Part shown: positions 17,058 through 25,483 of the stretch, in pieces
How positions within the stretch are numbered: position 1 is the first letter of the stretch
Layout: every line of letters starts with the position of its first letter
NCBI GenBank assembly: GCA_964560765.1
Contig: CAZLMG010000003.1
Span: 124,001-188,000 of the forward strand
Direction of reading: 5' to 3'
DNA: 64,000 nt
Origin: CAZLMG01 sp964560765
GTDB lineage: Bacteria; Bdellovibrionota_B; Oligoflexia; Oligoflexales; CAZLMG01
Notes under the pieces: generated by a model
What the model was told of the DNA's origin: nothing
Seen by the model: only the letters and a program-made list of their open reading frames with translations
Databases searched by the model: none
Made by a program: the position numbers and the translations under genes

Positions 17058-17843
17058 ATGAGATCAGATTTATTGTTAGCATTTGGATTTGCAAGTATCG
17101 TGTGGGCCAGCTTTTCCCCGTCAGCTTCTGCCCGCGACTGGCCAGCTGAATACCTAGCATTCGGCGCGGTGAGTGTAGAGCAGCCCGTTCTTCTGAGCAA
17201 GCTACTCAACGTTCGCACTGCGGTAGGACGGGGTGGCTACGGCTTGAACTTTGAGATCGAAGCCCTCATCGAAAACCGCAGCGCCGATAAGGAGGTGGCT
17301 GCTGTTTGGACTTGGAATGGTTGGAGCACCAAGCTCCACTGCCCTTTGCAATATCATGATACGCTCGACAATGGTTACGAGCGCTGGACTGGCAAATGTC
17401 AACAAAATGGTGGCTTCGTCACTGCAGCTGACGATGTCCAGTTGGCATTGGTAGCTACGATGGGTGGCGCAGAGTACTGGGATAATCATCGGGGGGCCAA
17501 CTATCGTATTATAAACATGGCATCACCCGTACAGGGAATCGAGCTGGCCATGAGTGATCCACTGCGGACTACAGCAGGCGGGAAAGCGGCATTGCTCGGC
17601 TTCAAGATATTTCCCTTTGCAGGGGTGCGAAAAGCAGCGATTGTCTATAGTACGGATGGCTGGAAGACGACGCGAATTCACACAGTTGAGCTGCAACAAG
17701 GGGATAATCCAGCGCTTGCGTATTCGACTCAGCTGATGCTTCCAACAGAGACAGAAACTTTGGACTTTGCCCTTGTGTTAAGCGTCGACGGCACGGAATT
17801 TTGGGACAATCATGGCGGCTGGAATTATCGATTGCAACTCTAA
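17058..17843 (+). CDS. Secreted protein with two CBM21-like carbohydrate-binding domains
   Basis: The product has 261 residues. ATG 17058 has GAGGA seven bases upstream; a longer frame is not supported. A signal peptide (residues 1-24, ending SASA) is followed by two repeats. Each has the CBM21 layout: a strand bearing W-NGW or TDGWKTT, and a closing motif of the form E(Y/F)WDNH-G-NYR (first copy EYWDNHRGANYRI, second EFWDNHGGWNYRLQL). CBM21 domains bind starch or glycogen and are best known from fungal amylases and animal PP1 glycogen-targeting subunits. Here they make up the whole mature protein, with no catalytic domain. It is followed by a methyltransferase gene with its own SD. Confidence 0.78.
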   Translation: MRSDLLLAFGFASIVWASFSPSASARDWPAEYLAFGAVSVEQPVLLSKLLNVRTAVGRGGYGLNFEIEALIENRSADKEVAAVWTWNGWSTKLHCPLQYHDTLDNGYERWTGKCQQNGGFVTAADDVQLALVATMGGAEYWDNHRGANYRIINMASPVQGIELAMSDPLRTTAGGKAALLGFKIFPFAGVRKAAIVYSTDGWKTTRIHTVELQQGDNPALAYSTQLMLPTETETLDFALVLSVDGTEFWDNHGGWNYRLQL

Positions 17844-17879
17844 GATCCGACAGACCGCATGCTTGGGGAGGATATTGCC

Positions 17880-18554
17880 ATGACATCTTCCCACGACGCG
17901 GCGCGCAAGTACTACAATCGGCTGGCGCGCTTCTACGACCTGATTTCGGAATATCATGAGGCCCGCCCACGTCGTCGTGGCATCGAATGGCTTGATCCTC
18001 GCCCAGGGGAAAAAATTTTGGAGATTGGCGTGGGCACCGGGCACGCTGCGGTGGCCTTGGCCAAGGCCGTCGGGCCAAATGGGCGCGTCTATGGCATCGA
18101 CATCGCCGAGCGGATGCTGGAGCAGGCGCAAGCGCGCCTGACGTACGCGGGATTGAAAGAGCGAGTCCATCTCTCGCAAGCCAACGCAGTGGCGCTACCA
18201 TTTCCCTCGCACTCGTTCGATGCGGTGTTTATGAGTTTCACCTTGGAGCTTTTCACAGCCGACGACATGGTGTCGGTACTGGCCGAATGTCGCCGCATCT
18301 TGCGCCCTGGTGCGCGCCTGGTTGTGGTGTGCTTGTCACGACGCCTTGGGGCGACTCTAGCCGTCCGAATTTACGAATGGGGTCATCGCCACTTCCCGCG
18401 CCTGCTTGATTGTCGACCCATCGAGGGGGAGGTGGCGCTGCGGCACGCGGGCTTTATCGATATCCGCGTGCAAATGGATAGCGTCGCCGGATTGCCCGTG
18501 GAAGTGGTGCAGGGTACGAGCCCTGCGCTAACGGCAAATACACCGGATCATTGA
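17880..18554 (+). CDS. Class I SAM-dependent methyltransferase (UbiE-like)
   Basis: The product has 224 residues. ATG 17880 has GGGGAGGA at 17865-17872, an excellent SD; the ATG at 17859 lies upstream of it. The fold is Rossmann type: motif I is ILEIGVGTGHAAVALAKAV, the post-I acidic residue is in GIDIAERML, then ALPFPSHSFDAVFMSFTLELF and LRPGARLVVV. The closest style is the Methyltransf_11/UbiE group that acts on quinones, lipids or small molecules. It is shorter than real UbiE and no quinone genes are nearby, so the substrate is unknown. Its end overlaps the convergent gene by seven bases. Confidence 0.85.
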   Translation: MTSSHDAARKYYNRLARFYDLISEYHEARPRRRGIEWLDPRPGEKILEIGVGTGHAAVALAKAVGPNGRVYGIDIAERMLEQAQARLTYAGLKERVHLSQANAVALPFPSHSFDAVFMSFTLELFTADDMVSVLAECRRILRPGARLVVVCLSRRLGATLAVRIYEWGHRHFPRLLDCRPIEGEVALRHAGFIDIRVQMDSVAGLPVEVVQGTSPALTANTPDH

Positions 18555-19495
18555 GTCAGTGCGAACACTTCCGGACTCGGAGACGATTCGCTCGTTGGCA
18601 TGAAGCTGACCTCGCTGTAGCCGGGGTAGTATGCAGAATAAGCGGGATAGAATGCGACCCCTTCTCCTCCTGCGCTGCTTGAGTTCATCGATTGAGACAG
18701 CATTTGTTTGTAATTGTTGGGCTCGGCGATAGTCAAATTGCCAACATTTGCCGGCGCGCCCTGGCCTGCTCTCTGCGCCTGCATCCGCATGCGCTCCTGC
18801 AGTTTGCACTCTTGAGGTGTGCCCTGGCACGAGGGAGTATTTCGTCGAGGCAGAGTACAATTATGAAAACTAGAAGCCTGAACCAACGCCATACCCCCAG
18901 CTTGGACGCTTCTCGTCGTGAAATTGCTGCATGTAAAGCCAGGGCGCGTCCAGTTATCGCACGTCTGGCAGTTGGGAACTTGTGTTGCTCCTCCGACGTT
19001 GTCGGTCTCGCCGCCGGTATTGCCCTCACCCCCGCCACAGATGCCCCCAGATTCGCCGACGGATCGCGATCCCGTATTTGAACCAGAATCGGAGCTCGCG
19101 CTCCGACCGCCGTTGTCACCATCGCCAGATGTTCCGTTGAGACTCAGACTTGCAGCCGGAATGGGAGAGACAGCATACACACTGGCAACTCCGTCTACCA
19201 AAACCATCCATTGCCCGTAGGTTGGATCCGAATCACGCATAAAGCAATCGTCGATGCAGGTCCAGGTGACACCATCAGCATCCTTAAAAAGCTCCCCCGG
19301 CAATAGCTGCAGAGATCCAGCAAGGTCCGCATCGGTAATGACAATCTCTTCTTCCGCTACGATGGGGGCCTGATGACTACTTGCGCGGTGTTGTGGCTGC
19401 GTCTCCTGCGCTGGAACAGCGGTCGGCGCCGACTGCGCGCAGCTAACCTGGATCGCCATTGCATAAAGCAAAAGGATGATGATTTGTGGATTCAT
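18548..19495 (-). CDS. Secreted Gly/Ser-rich, Cys-containing protein, possible lipoprotein
   Basis: The product has 315 residues from ATG 19495, which has GGGAGG seven bases upstream. MNPQIIILLLYAMAIQVSC is a signal sequence and Cys19 may be lipidated, though the residue at -3 is Gln. A segment with WTCIDDCFMRDSDPTYGQW (about residues 79-97) is followed by a low-complexity Gly/Ser/Asp linker (about 122-165), then a Cys-rich part (CQTCDNW, GFTCSNF, HNCTL). It has no known domain. The architecture of signal, small Cys domain and Gly-rich linker is shared in style with the product of 48632-51025. Confidence 0.75.
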   Translation of the reverse strand: MNPQIIILLLYAMAIQVSCAQSAPTAVPAQETQPQHRASSHQAPIVAEEEIVITDADLAGSLQLLPGELFKDADGVTWTCIDDCFMRDSDPTYGQWMVLVDGVASVYAVSPIPAASLSLNGTSGDGDNGGRSASSDSGSNTGSRSVGESGGICGGGEGNTGGETDNVGGATQVPNCQTCDNWTRPGFTCSNFTTRSVQAGGMALVQASSFHNCTLPRRNTPSCQGTPQECKLQERMRMQAQRAGQGAPANVGNLTIAEPNNYKQMLSQSMNSSSAGGEGVAFYPAYSAYYPGYSEVSFMPTSESSPSPEVFALTQ

Positions 19496-19802
19496 ATTGA
19501 ACCTCCCTGTTTCGCTGCTCGCGAGAGCGCAACATTGCTTGTGTGATTGTAAGTAGGAGGTGCAAAGGCAATGCCTGGTCATGATTGCCACAAGTGCCTG
19601 AATGAGATCGGACGGTTACGGGCGGAGTACCGCTTCCACAGTTTCTTCAGCTGCAGGCGAATGCCGCTTATTTAGCATTAAAAACATATGGTTATGCCAA
19701 CTCAATACGCCTCAGGCGAGCTCTGCCGCCAGCGACGGAATAACCGATCGACCAGATAGAGGAATTCGGCCCACTCCATTCGGCTCGCTGTAACCGATGC
19801 TC
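19496..19802. other. Intergenic region, nothing recognised
   Basis: This is the upstream region of the Gly/Ser-rich protein gene. The open frames here have no SD, no recognisable product and poor codon character. Its promoter presumably lies near 19520-19600. Confidence 0.4.
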
Positions 19803-20051
19803 CTATCCAGTGGAAACCACGTCGGTATTCTGCAGGCATGCTGAACTTGCGAATCTTCTCACCTGTACAGTGTGGTTTTCTTGCCTAAGCTCCGCTGCGT
19901 ACGCTAAATATCCTGTTCCCGCGCCTAGAAGAACGCCACCTATTTGCCATCGAAATCTAAAGGTAACACTTAAGTACTCCTGCTGATTGCTCGGATATCG
20001 CAGCGTGGCCGCTGCTTTGCAACAGCTGCTAGCAGCAATCAAGAAAAGCAA
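19803..20051 (-). CDS. Possible small lipoprotein
   Basis: This is a tentative 82-residue product. TTG 20051 has AGGGG about ten bases upstream. The sequence starts MLFLIAASSC, a plausible very short lipoprotein signal, and later has a Gly/Ala-rich hydrophobic segment (GGVLLGAGTGYLAYAAEL, about residues 37-54). The amino-acid composition looks protein-like, and the gene would be divergent from the secreted-protein operon that begins at 20102. No homology recognised; it may be a chance frame. Confidence 0.35.
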   Translation of the reverse strand: MLFLIAASSCCKAAATLRYPSNQQEYLSVTFRFRWQIGGVLLGAGTGYLAYAAELRQENHTVQVRRFASSACLQNTDVVSTG

Positions 20052-20101
20052 ATCTGCACGGGCCCCTTTGCTCCCAGATGTTATGTTTAACGAGGCGCAT
20101 G

Positions 20102-21118
20102 ATGAATCGTTTCCATGACAGAGGTGCACACACACTCGTTGCCCTCCTTCTTTGCTGGTGGCCACGAATCGGCCACTGCATTGAGGGGCTCGTCATATTG
20201 CCGCCAAATGCACCGTTGCCGCAAGACGCGTATATCTTCGTTGTGCAGGGAAGTGATGGCCAGTTGACTATGGCCGTCTCTCCAAAGATCCCGGACACGG
20301 CCGCGCAGCTCGGTGTACGTTACCTTGCAAATTCCCACGACGCCTTGGGTACCGGACACGCGGAGATTCTCCGCCACCTGATCGATCCGACGGGTGACAT
20401 CGAATCATTTCTGCGCAAGGTTCCAGAAGCTGGTCAAGGCCAGCATGTTGGTGGCGGCATAATTTATGATGGAATGTACCTCCGATGGAACCCCATGTGC
20501 TCGGCAAAGGCCGCGGGCGAAACCGCACATCGGAAAGTGTCGGCAATATTTCCCGGCAAAGAGTCGATGATCACAATGAATGGACTGCTTCCCGATCGGG
20601 CCCGTCCCTGGGGGGCGCTCATCCCCGAGTCACGCCTGCCCTCGTTTTTCGATGCACTCGTGCAGCATACAGGAAAACCACTCATGCTGGATCGTCCCAT
20701 CAGCGACTTCGAGAATTCTGAGTTCTACATTTTCAGCGCGACCAAGCACCAGCCGGATGGGGTCCGTATGAATCTGATGCAAACCTATCCCAACCTGGAA
20801 GACATTATGCACCGGGTTAACGCCGATCACTTTCCCATGCTACGCCAAGCGCAGGGCATGTATACGCCCGATCCACCTCCGCAATGGATCCTAAGAAACC
20901 CGAATCTCAAACCTAGCGATACGCTTGGCCCAGGGGATATCGCGATAGTGGCAGATCCTGGCCAATGGGGTGCGCCCCCCAGCGCCTACCACGGGGGATG
21001 GCGGCAGGCTGAAGAGTCCATCAGAGGCGGTGTGGAACTTACGCAACAAGTACACAAGGCAGAGTGTGCTGGCAAGAGTGGTTGGAATGCCTGGAAGTGG
21101 CTCCGCTGGATTCGATAG
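20102..21118 (+). CDS. Secreted protein of unknown function (unit gene 1)
   Basis: The product has 338 residues. ATG 20102 is six bases from GAGG; ATG 20099 is the alternative. Residues about 1-27 form a signal peptide (TLVALLLCWW). The first part of the mature protein reads like a compact domain (LPQDAYIFVVQGSDGQLTMAVSPKIPDTAAQLGVRYLANSH) with GTGHAEILRHLIDPTG following. The C-terminus is Trp- and Lys-rich. I recognise no family. It leads a co-directional unit with 21154-22161 and 22158-23120, all exported and all similar in size, which suggests a joint extracellular or periplasmic function. Confidence 0.75.
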   Translation: MNRFHDRGAHTLVALLLCWWPRIGHCIEGLVILPPNAPLPQDAYIFVVQGSDGQLTMAVSPKIPDTAAQLGVRYLANSHDALGTGHAEILRHLIDPTGDIESFLRKVPEAGQGQHVGGGIIYDGMYLRWNPMCSAKAAGETAHRKVSAIFPGKESMITMNGLLPDRARPWGALIPESRLPSFFDALVQHTGKPLMLDRPISDFENSEFYIFSATKHQPDGVRMNLMQTYPNLEDIMHRVNADHFPMLRQAQGMYTPDPPPQWILRNPNLKPSDTLGPGDIAIVADPGQWGAPPSAYHGGWRQAEESIRGGVELTQQVHKAECAGKSGWNAWKWLRWIR

Positions 21119-21153
21119 GTACCTAAACACACGCAATCTGGGGAAACGACAAC

Positions 21154-22161
21154 ATGCAGCAACTGACAACGACTCGCTCACGCGTATACGCCGCCGTGAT
21201 CACTTTTGGATTGTATCCAGCATTTGGCAAAGCTCAAGAGCTTCCGACATTGATTCCACTGCCCGCGAATCAGACAGGAGCAAGCATTGCCCAGCAAGCT
21301 CCCGCGGCCCCGCGTTGGAGCTCCATGGATGACGTGTTCGATTTTTGGAAAAAAATGCATCAAGCCGAGATGGACCACGCGGCTCGACAGTTGGAGCCAC
21401 TCGGCTCTGCAGTCCATGACCTAAACAGATTTCGGCAAATGGATAACATACCCAATGGCGTACTCGTCCCAGCGCGTCACAGCCGGGGCCTCATGAAAGC
21501 TTTTGGTCTGCCATTAGATGCCACCATCAACGGCATCGACATCGCCTATGGCACCAATCCCCATGTGCTGATCGATACCCCATTCCGCCAGGATGTTGAT
21601 GAACTATTCTCGGACGGCTTGAGCATTCTAGACCTGAGCAGCAAGCTCATCACTCATCCGCAAAGTTTTAAGCCTGTTTCCTGTGAAGGTGGACTGGGAC
21701 TTACTGTGGTTCCCAATGCGCAGTGGCAGCAGCGCATCAACCAGCGGCAGGTCCACGAGTTGTGGCAGGACAACATTCGCATAGCCGATAGTTGCTACTG
21801 GCGCAGTCGATATCAGGCCGACGTTCAGCGCGCCTCTTTTGGTGCGAATGACCCCATGGCGATAATCATGGACCGTCGGGCCCAGCGCGCCAAGGAATCA
21901 AAGGACATGGCAATAGAGATGATGAATCCGGAGCGCTACTACTTTGACAATCGAACGTATCGCCTCATGGAGCTCACGAGGGATGGCCCGAAGGAGGCGG
22001 ATCCTTACTACCGTCGCGATGCTCAACGCTCCGAGCAAGGTCGTTTTTCCCCATGGCTAAAGTTTGCCAATTTCTTCATCGGGCGCGGCGAATTCAGAGT
22101 GTCTGACACGGATGGACGGGAATATTTTCTCGATCGCTGGAATTGGGAGGGCGGAAAATGA
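21154..22161 (+). CDS. Secreted protein of unknown function (unit gene 2)
   Basis: The product has 335 residues. ATG 21154 lies 35 bases after the previous stop, with GGGGAAACGAC upstream. The N-terminus (TTRSRVYAAVITFGLYPAFGKAQ) is a signal peptide. The mature protein has a helical N-terminal segment (DDVFDFWKKMHQAEMDHAARQLEPLG), then GVLVPARHSRGLMKAFGLPLDATINGIDIAYG, and a C-terminal stretch dense in charged and aromatic residues (NPERYYFDNRTYRLMEL, REYFLDRWNWEGGK). It has two Cys in the middle (SCEGG and DSCYW). No family recognised. Its stop overlaps the next start as ATGA, so the two are translationally coupled. Confidence 0.77.
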   Translation: MQQLTTTRSRVYAAVITFGLYPAFGKAQELPTLIPLPANQTGASIAQQAPAAPRWSSMDDVFDFWKKMHQAEMDHAARQLEPLGSAVHDLNRFRQMDNIPNGVLVPARHSRGLMKAFGLPLDATINGIDIAYGTNPHVLIDTPFRQDVDELFSDGLSILDLSSKLITHPQSFKPVSCEGGLGLTVVPNAQWQQRINQRQVHELWQDNIRIADSCYWRSRYQADVQRASFGANDPMAIIMDRRAQRAKESKDMAIEMMNPERYYFDNRTYRLMELTRDGPKEADPYYRRDAQRSEQGRFSPWLKFANFFIGRGEFRVSDTDGREYFLDRWNWEGGK

Positions 22162-23120
22162 AGCTCCTTGCACTTCGCTTAGCACCCGCTTCGGGTATTG
22201 GTCGACTGACGTTGGCCTGCACGTTGGCAGCGGCGTTGTCCGCCCCGTTGGCAGATGCCTCTGACCCAACTTCCGGGCCTTTAGTGATCAATTTGACCGA
22301 CACGTTTCCGGCACACATGCCCCGGATTATGCATGATCCTGGCTACAATCCCGGCCACGCAGTCGCCGCCTTTCATCGTCATCCAACCGATGCATCGACG
22401 ACGCTACACTCTCTAGGTCGTGTCGAGCGACAGCTTGATGAGCTCTTTCTGGGTCGTGCTGGCGCGCCTCTCGCCGAGACGCTTTGGGTCAACAACTGTA
22501 GCTCTGCCCGAAATTCGATTGGTTCGTACCTGGCCTATCGCTATGGGCCTGCAGGAGAAAGGCCTTTGTTTGAATCGATTGTCGCATTATCGGGATTAGC
22601 GCGGGCGGTACCCGTGCGCGGCCCGAACCGCGAGAGTCTGCTGGCGATTACCACTGTGGTCCAACAGTCCGATGGCGCGTTCAGGCTAGCTCCGCAGACC
22701 CATTACCTGATCAGAGCAGGTGAGGCACCCGTGCCCATGGCCGTGGAAGGTGCCCATTTGACTACGGCCTTTAACGCGACGCTCTACCAAGATTCGCAAT
22801 CAGGCCATTGGTTTTATGCAACACAGGATGGCCGACGTGTTGAAGCAAATCTAGATTACGTGCAGCGTATACTTGGAAGAACGCTACACGATCAGCCACT
22901 CGTCATCCCAAACATGCCCTTGCCTCTGTTGTCAGGAGGCCCACCACTAGACGCTGCTGATCTTGACGTGCAAAAGGCACTTATCAGTCGCGTGCTGGAA
23001 GGCAAAGCGGCGCGAGAATCCGCCCAATGGAGTTCTGAGGCACGGCGAGCCGCCCAAACCGCCTGTGAGATTCCGGATGGCCTTGGGGCTATGCTGCAGA
23101 TACTGCGGCGCGTGCAATGA
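22158..23120 (+). CDS. Secreted protein of unknown function (unit gene 3)
   Basis: The product has 320 residues. ATG 22158 overlaps the preceding stop and has GGAGG at 22146-22150. Residues about 1-35 are a long signal peptide (LTLACTLAAALSAPLADA). The mature protein contains HDPGYNPGHAVAAFHRHP, a His-rich stretch that could bind a metal, and ETLWVNNCSSARNSIGSYLAYRYG, reminiscent of a ribonuclease or peptidase active-site helix but too short to call. It ends with a helical tail bearing a single Cys. No family recognised; it closes the 20102-23120 unit. Confidence 0.77.
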   Translation: MKLLALRLAPASGIGRLTLACTLAAALSAPLADASDPTSGPLVINLTDTFPAHMPRIMHDPGYNPGHAVAAFHRHPTDASTTLHSLGRVERQLDELFLGRAGAPLAETLWVNNCSSARNSIGSYLAYRYGPAGERPLFESIVALSGLARAVPVRGPNRESLLAITTVVQQSDGAFRLAPQTHYLIRAGEAPVPMAVEGAHLTTAFNATLYQDSQSGHWFYATQDGRRVEANLDYVQRILGRTLHDQPLVIPNMPLPLLSGGPPLDAADLDVQKALISRVLEGKAARESAQWSSEARRAAQTACEIPDGLGAMLQILRRVQ

Positions 23121-23192
23121 CATACTAGAAGAATAGATCACGAATATGCTGCTTTTCGAAAGAGCAAAGACTCATTCCTGGCGCTGGATTCG

Positions 23193-23609
23193 CTACCAGT
23201 TGCACCCGACTGGAACGTTGCGGAAGAGGTCCTCCCACAAGACATCTTCAGATTGCTTGGATCGATAGATGTAAGTTCGTCCCGATTCGCACGACGCCCG
23301 CAGCATCATGCCGCCAATGATTGAATATGGCGGATTGGCGCGGATGAGGACATGGCCCCGACGATCGAATAGGGTAATTTTCCCTTCGCAGGACTGATCC
23401 ACCTTCGTTAGAGTGCAATCCATTCGCTCACGCAGGAATAGTCGCAAGTCCTGATCCTTTGCCCTGGAGGACACAGCATTAAGTTCCAGAGCCGAGTGCA
23501 ATAAGATCTGATTCATGGCAAGAATCAACATGGTCAAAAGGCTGATACCGATCAAAAGTTCCAATAACGAGAAACCACTATCGCTGTAGCTAACATGGGT
23601 CATTTTCAT
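23193..23609 (-). CDS. Type IV prepilin-like protein (minor pilin)
   Basis: The product has 138 residues from ATG 23609, which has AAGGA about eight bases upstream. The N-terminus MKMTHVSYSDSG is a short leader cut before FSLLELLIGISLLTMLILAMNQILL, the classic prepilin peptidase site with Glu5, followed by a hydrophobic helix. The C-terminal domain has four Cys residues and ends in a Cys-bearing PVGCNW. It resembles PilV/PilW/FimT-type minor pilins. It lies 62 bases downstream of the PilX-like gene on the same strand, so the two probably form a minor-pilin operon that helps start or tip a pilus or pseudopilus. Confidence 0.85.
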   Translation of the reverse strand: MKMTHVSYSDSGFSLLELLIGISLLTMLILAMNQILLHSALELNAVSSRAKDQDLRLFLRERMDCTLTKVDQSCEGKITLFDRRGHVLIRANPPYSIIGGMMLRASCESGRTYIYRSKQSEDVLWEDLFRNVPVGCNW

Positions 23610-23671
23610 AGGCCATCCTTGGCAGTGCATTGGAAAATCATTTTCCAACCGTGAACGTTATTGCCCAGCGT

Positions 23672-24853
23672 CTAGCGAAGCTGAAATCTCTGCAAACATT
23701 GCGGATAAACGGGTTGCTCGCAGGTGATGGCATTGATGCGTCGATTACCTGCCGATGCGGCGTTCTCCAGCAGCCATGCTGCCGACACGGTGGAAAAACG
23801 CGCCAAGAGGTTATCACCGGGCGACGCGTAGGCTCCCAGTTCAACGCTTGATGGTTGAGAATATCCTCGCAATTCGCAAAAACGACGGCGTGTTTCCGCG
23901 GATTGTCCATGCAAGTGGGCATGAGGATACGTCTTGGAGCCATTGGTGTTAAGTGCGATATTGCCTTCGAGTGGATAGGGGATGGCTTGCTCAAAGCTGG
24001 CGGTGATCGCAGCAATCGCGTAGTGGCTTCGATTCATATATGAATCTGAACATTTGTCGGAGCAGAGGCGGAGTCCCCGGCATTGAACCTGGCGTAGATG
24101 TCGGATGGCGAAACATTCGTTGGCGACTTGAAAACTATGGCTAGACCAGCGCCAAATAGCACTCTGCCAGCCATCGCACGGCTGACGTTCATAGTTCTCT
24201 ACCCACTCATACCCGGCAAGGTTGCAGGCGAGCTCGGCGCTGGCCGCGTCGCCGACCAATCGCGCTTTGGCGGGTAGCGGCGGCATGCTGGGGATCGATG
24301 CCAGCAATGTGCGAATATCTTCTTGGGACATGTTCAACACGCGGGTCTCATCGATCCCTTGTTCGCACTCATCGTCAGAGCAAGCGATGGGTATGCCATC
24401 GAAGAGGTCGCGCCACTCTGGTTGACTTGCTGCATCCGCGTCAGGATGAGTGGGAGCGGGTGAGCTTGCACCTTGCTCAGCCACCAGCACGGCGAATTGG
24501 GTCGCATCTGACGCCGCACATTGAAATCGCAACTTGAAGCCAGCCACGGCGAGATCGTATCCCTGGCTTGACAGGTTTCCGATGTCTTCAAGCCCTTTGG
24601 GCATCACCCGCTGCCCGATGTTGCAAGATTTCGACAATAAGTTCCGTGTCGCCTGACACTGGAAGTTTGCGCGCACCACTGAGCGGAGCTCTTCCAGGGT
24701 AGAGGCCTTGACGATCTTTGCCTGCCATCGCTTGCCGGCGATTTGCGCGTTGACGATCAGGTGTACCACCATGACCAAGAGCCCAAGGCTGAGAATCGTG
24801 GCTAACAAAACTGAGCCGCTGTCTGGTTTCATGAACATTGTTGGGCGTTGCAT
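23672..24853 (-). CDS. PilX-like minor pilus protein
   Basis: The product has about 393 residues from ATG 24853; later ATGs at 24838 and 24832 are possible and none has a strong SD. The N-terminus MKPDSGSVLLATILSLGLLVMVVHLIVNAQ has a Gly followed by a hydrophobic helix without Glu5, as in PilX_N-type minor pilins. The large C-terminal domain is Cys-rich (about 15 Cys; CRGLRLCSDKCSDSY, CDDECEQG-like), so it should be heavily disulfide-bonded outside the cell. The size is large for PilX and suggests an added adhesive domain. It is upstream of, and probably co-transcribed with, the prepilin gene at 23193-23609. Confidence 0.72.
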   Translation of the reverse strand: MQRPTMFMKPDSGSVLLATILSLGLLVMVVHLIVNAQIAGKRWQAKIVKASTLEELRSVVRANFQCQATRNLLSKSCNIGQRVMPKGLEDIGNLSSQGYDLAVAGFKLRFQCAASDATQFAVLVAEQGASSPAPTHPDADAASQPEWRDLFDGIPIACSDDECEQGIDETRVLNMSQEDIRTLLASIPSMPPLPAKARLVGDAASAELACNLAGYEWVENYERQPCDGWQSAIWRWSSHSFQVANECFAIRHLRQVQCRGLRLCSDKCSDSYMNRSHYAIAAITASFEQAIPYPLEGNIALNTNGSKTYPHAHLHGQSAETRRRFCELRGYSQPSSVELGAYASPGDNLLARFSTVSAAWLLENAASAGNRRINAITCEQPVYPQCLQRFQLR

Positions 24854-25483
24854 GATGGGTCTATCCCGGTTTGGTTTATCAAAGGGAAATGCAATTTCGC
24901 GGCCAGAATGTGGCCATGACGATGTTGCGGCGATGATAGGGGTATTTTGCGTGTGAGGGAGGCCCAAATTGGATGCGAAGCACTGATAGGTAGATTTCAA
25001 GTGATTCATTGCAATCCCAGCGTTAACGGAAATTCCGGATGCGGGGGAGTTAGTGCCTCTCACTTGAGTGCGTTAGCGTTTGCGCAACTGTTGTGCGTGG
25101 TCGGCTTTCTGGTACAGCAACTCTACAGGTCGAAAACGGTTTATAAAACATCCGGTCGGTCAGCTCAAATAAGCAATGCGCGAACCGAGCGTGCTGCAAA
25201 GATCGAGATTTAACTTACACGTGACTGGACACTCCTAACGGATAACCGCAGCCAAGACCCGGATTTCGCCTGCTTGCCGTGTAGTCAGCTGTAATCAATG
25301 GATTAGTTTGCGTCCGGTAGATTGAATTGAACGTTCATACAGCCAAGACGTTCAGGTTGGGCCGTCCTGAGGTTTCGATCAACATCCATGAAAGACTGGG
25401 ATTCTTTTGCAAAGTGGCCGTCCAGACTGGTGTGGATGGAGTTTTGCAACCAACGAGCAAGGAACTTTACAAGAGGATAATCA
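24854..25483. other. Intergenic region, nothing recognised
   Basis: This 630-base divergent gap lies between the minor-pilin operon and the secreted protein at 25484. Short open frames (for example around 24947-25213 and 25327-25512) lack an SD and show no domain. It should contain promoters for both directions; I could not place them with confidence. Confidence 0.4.

Noticed and set aside
24947..25213. An 88-residue frame upstream of the secreted protein at 25484
   Set aside because: No SD, no signal peptide and no recognised motif; left as intergenic.
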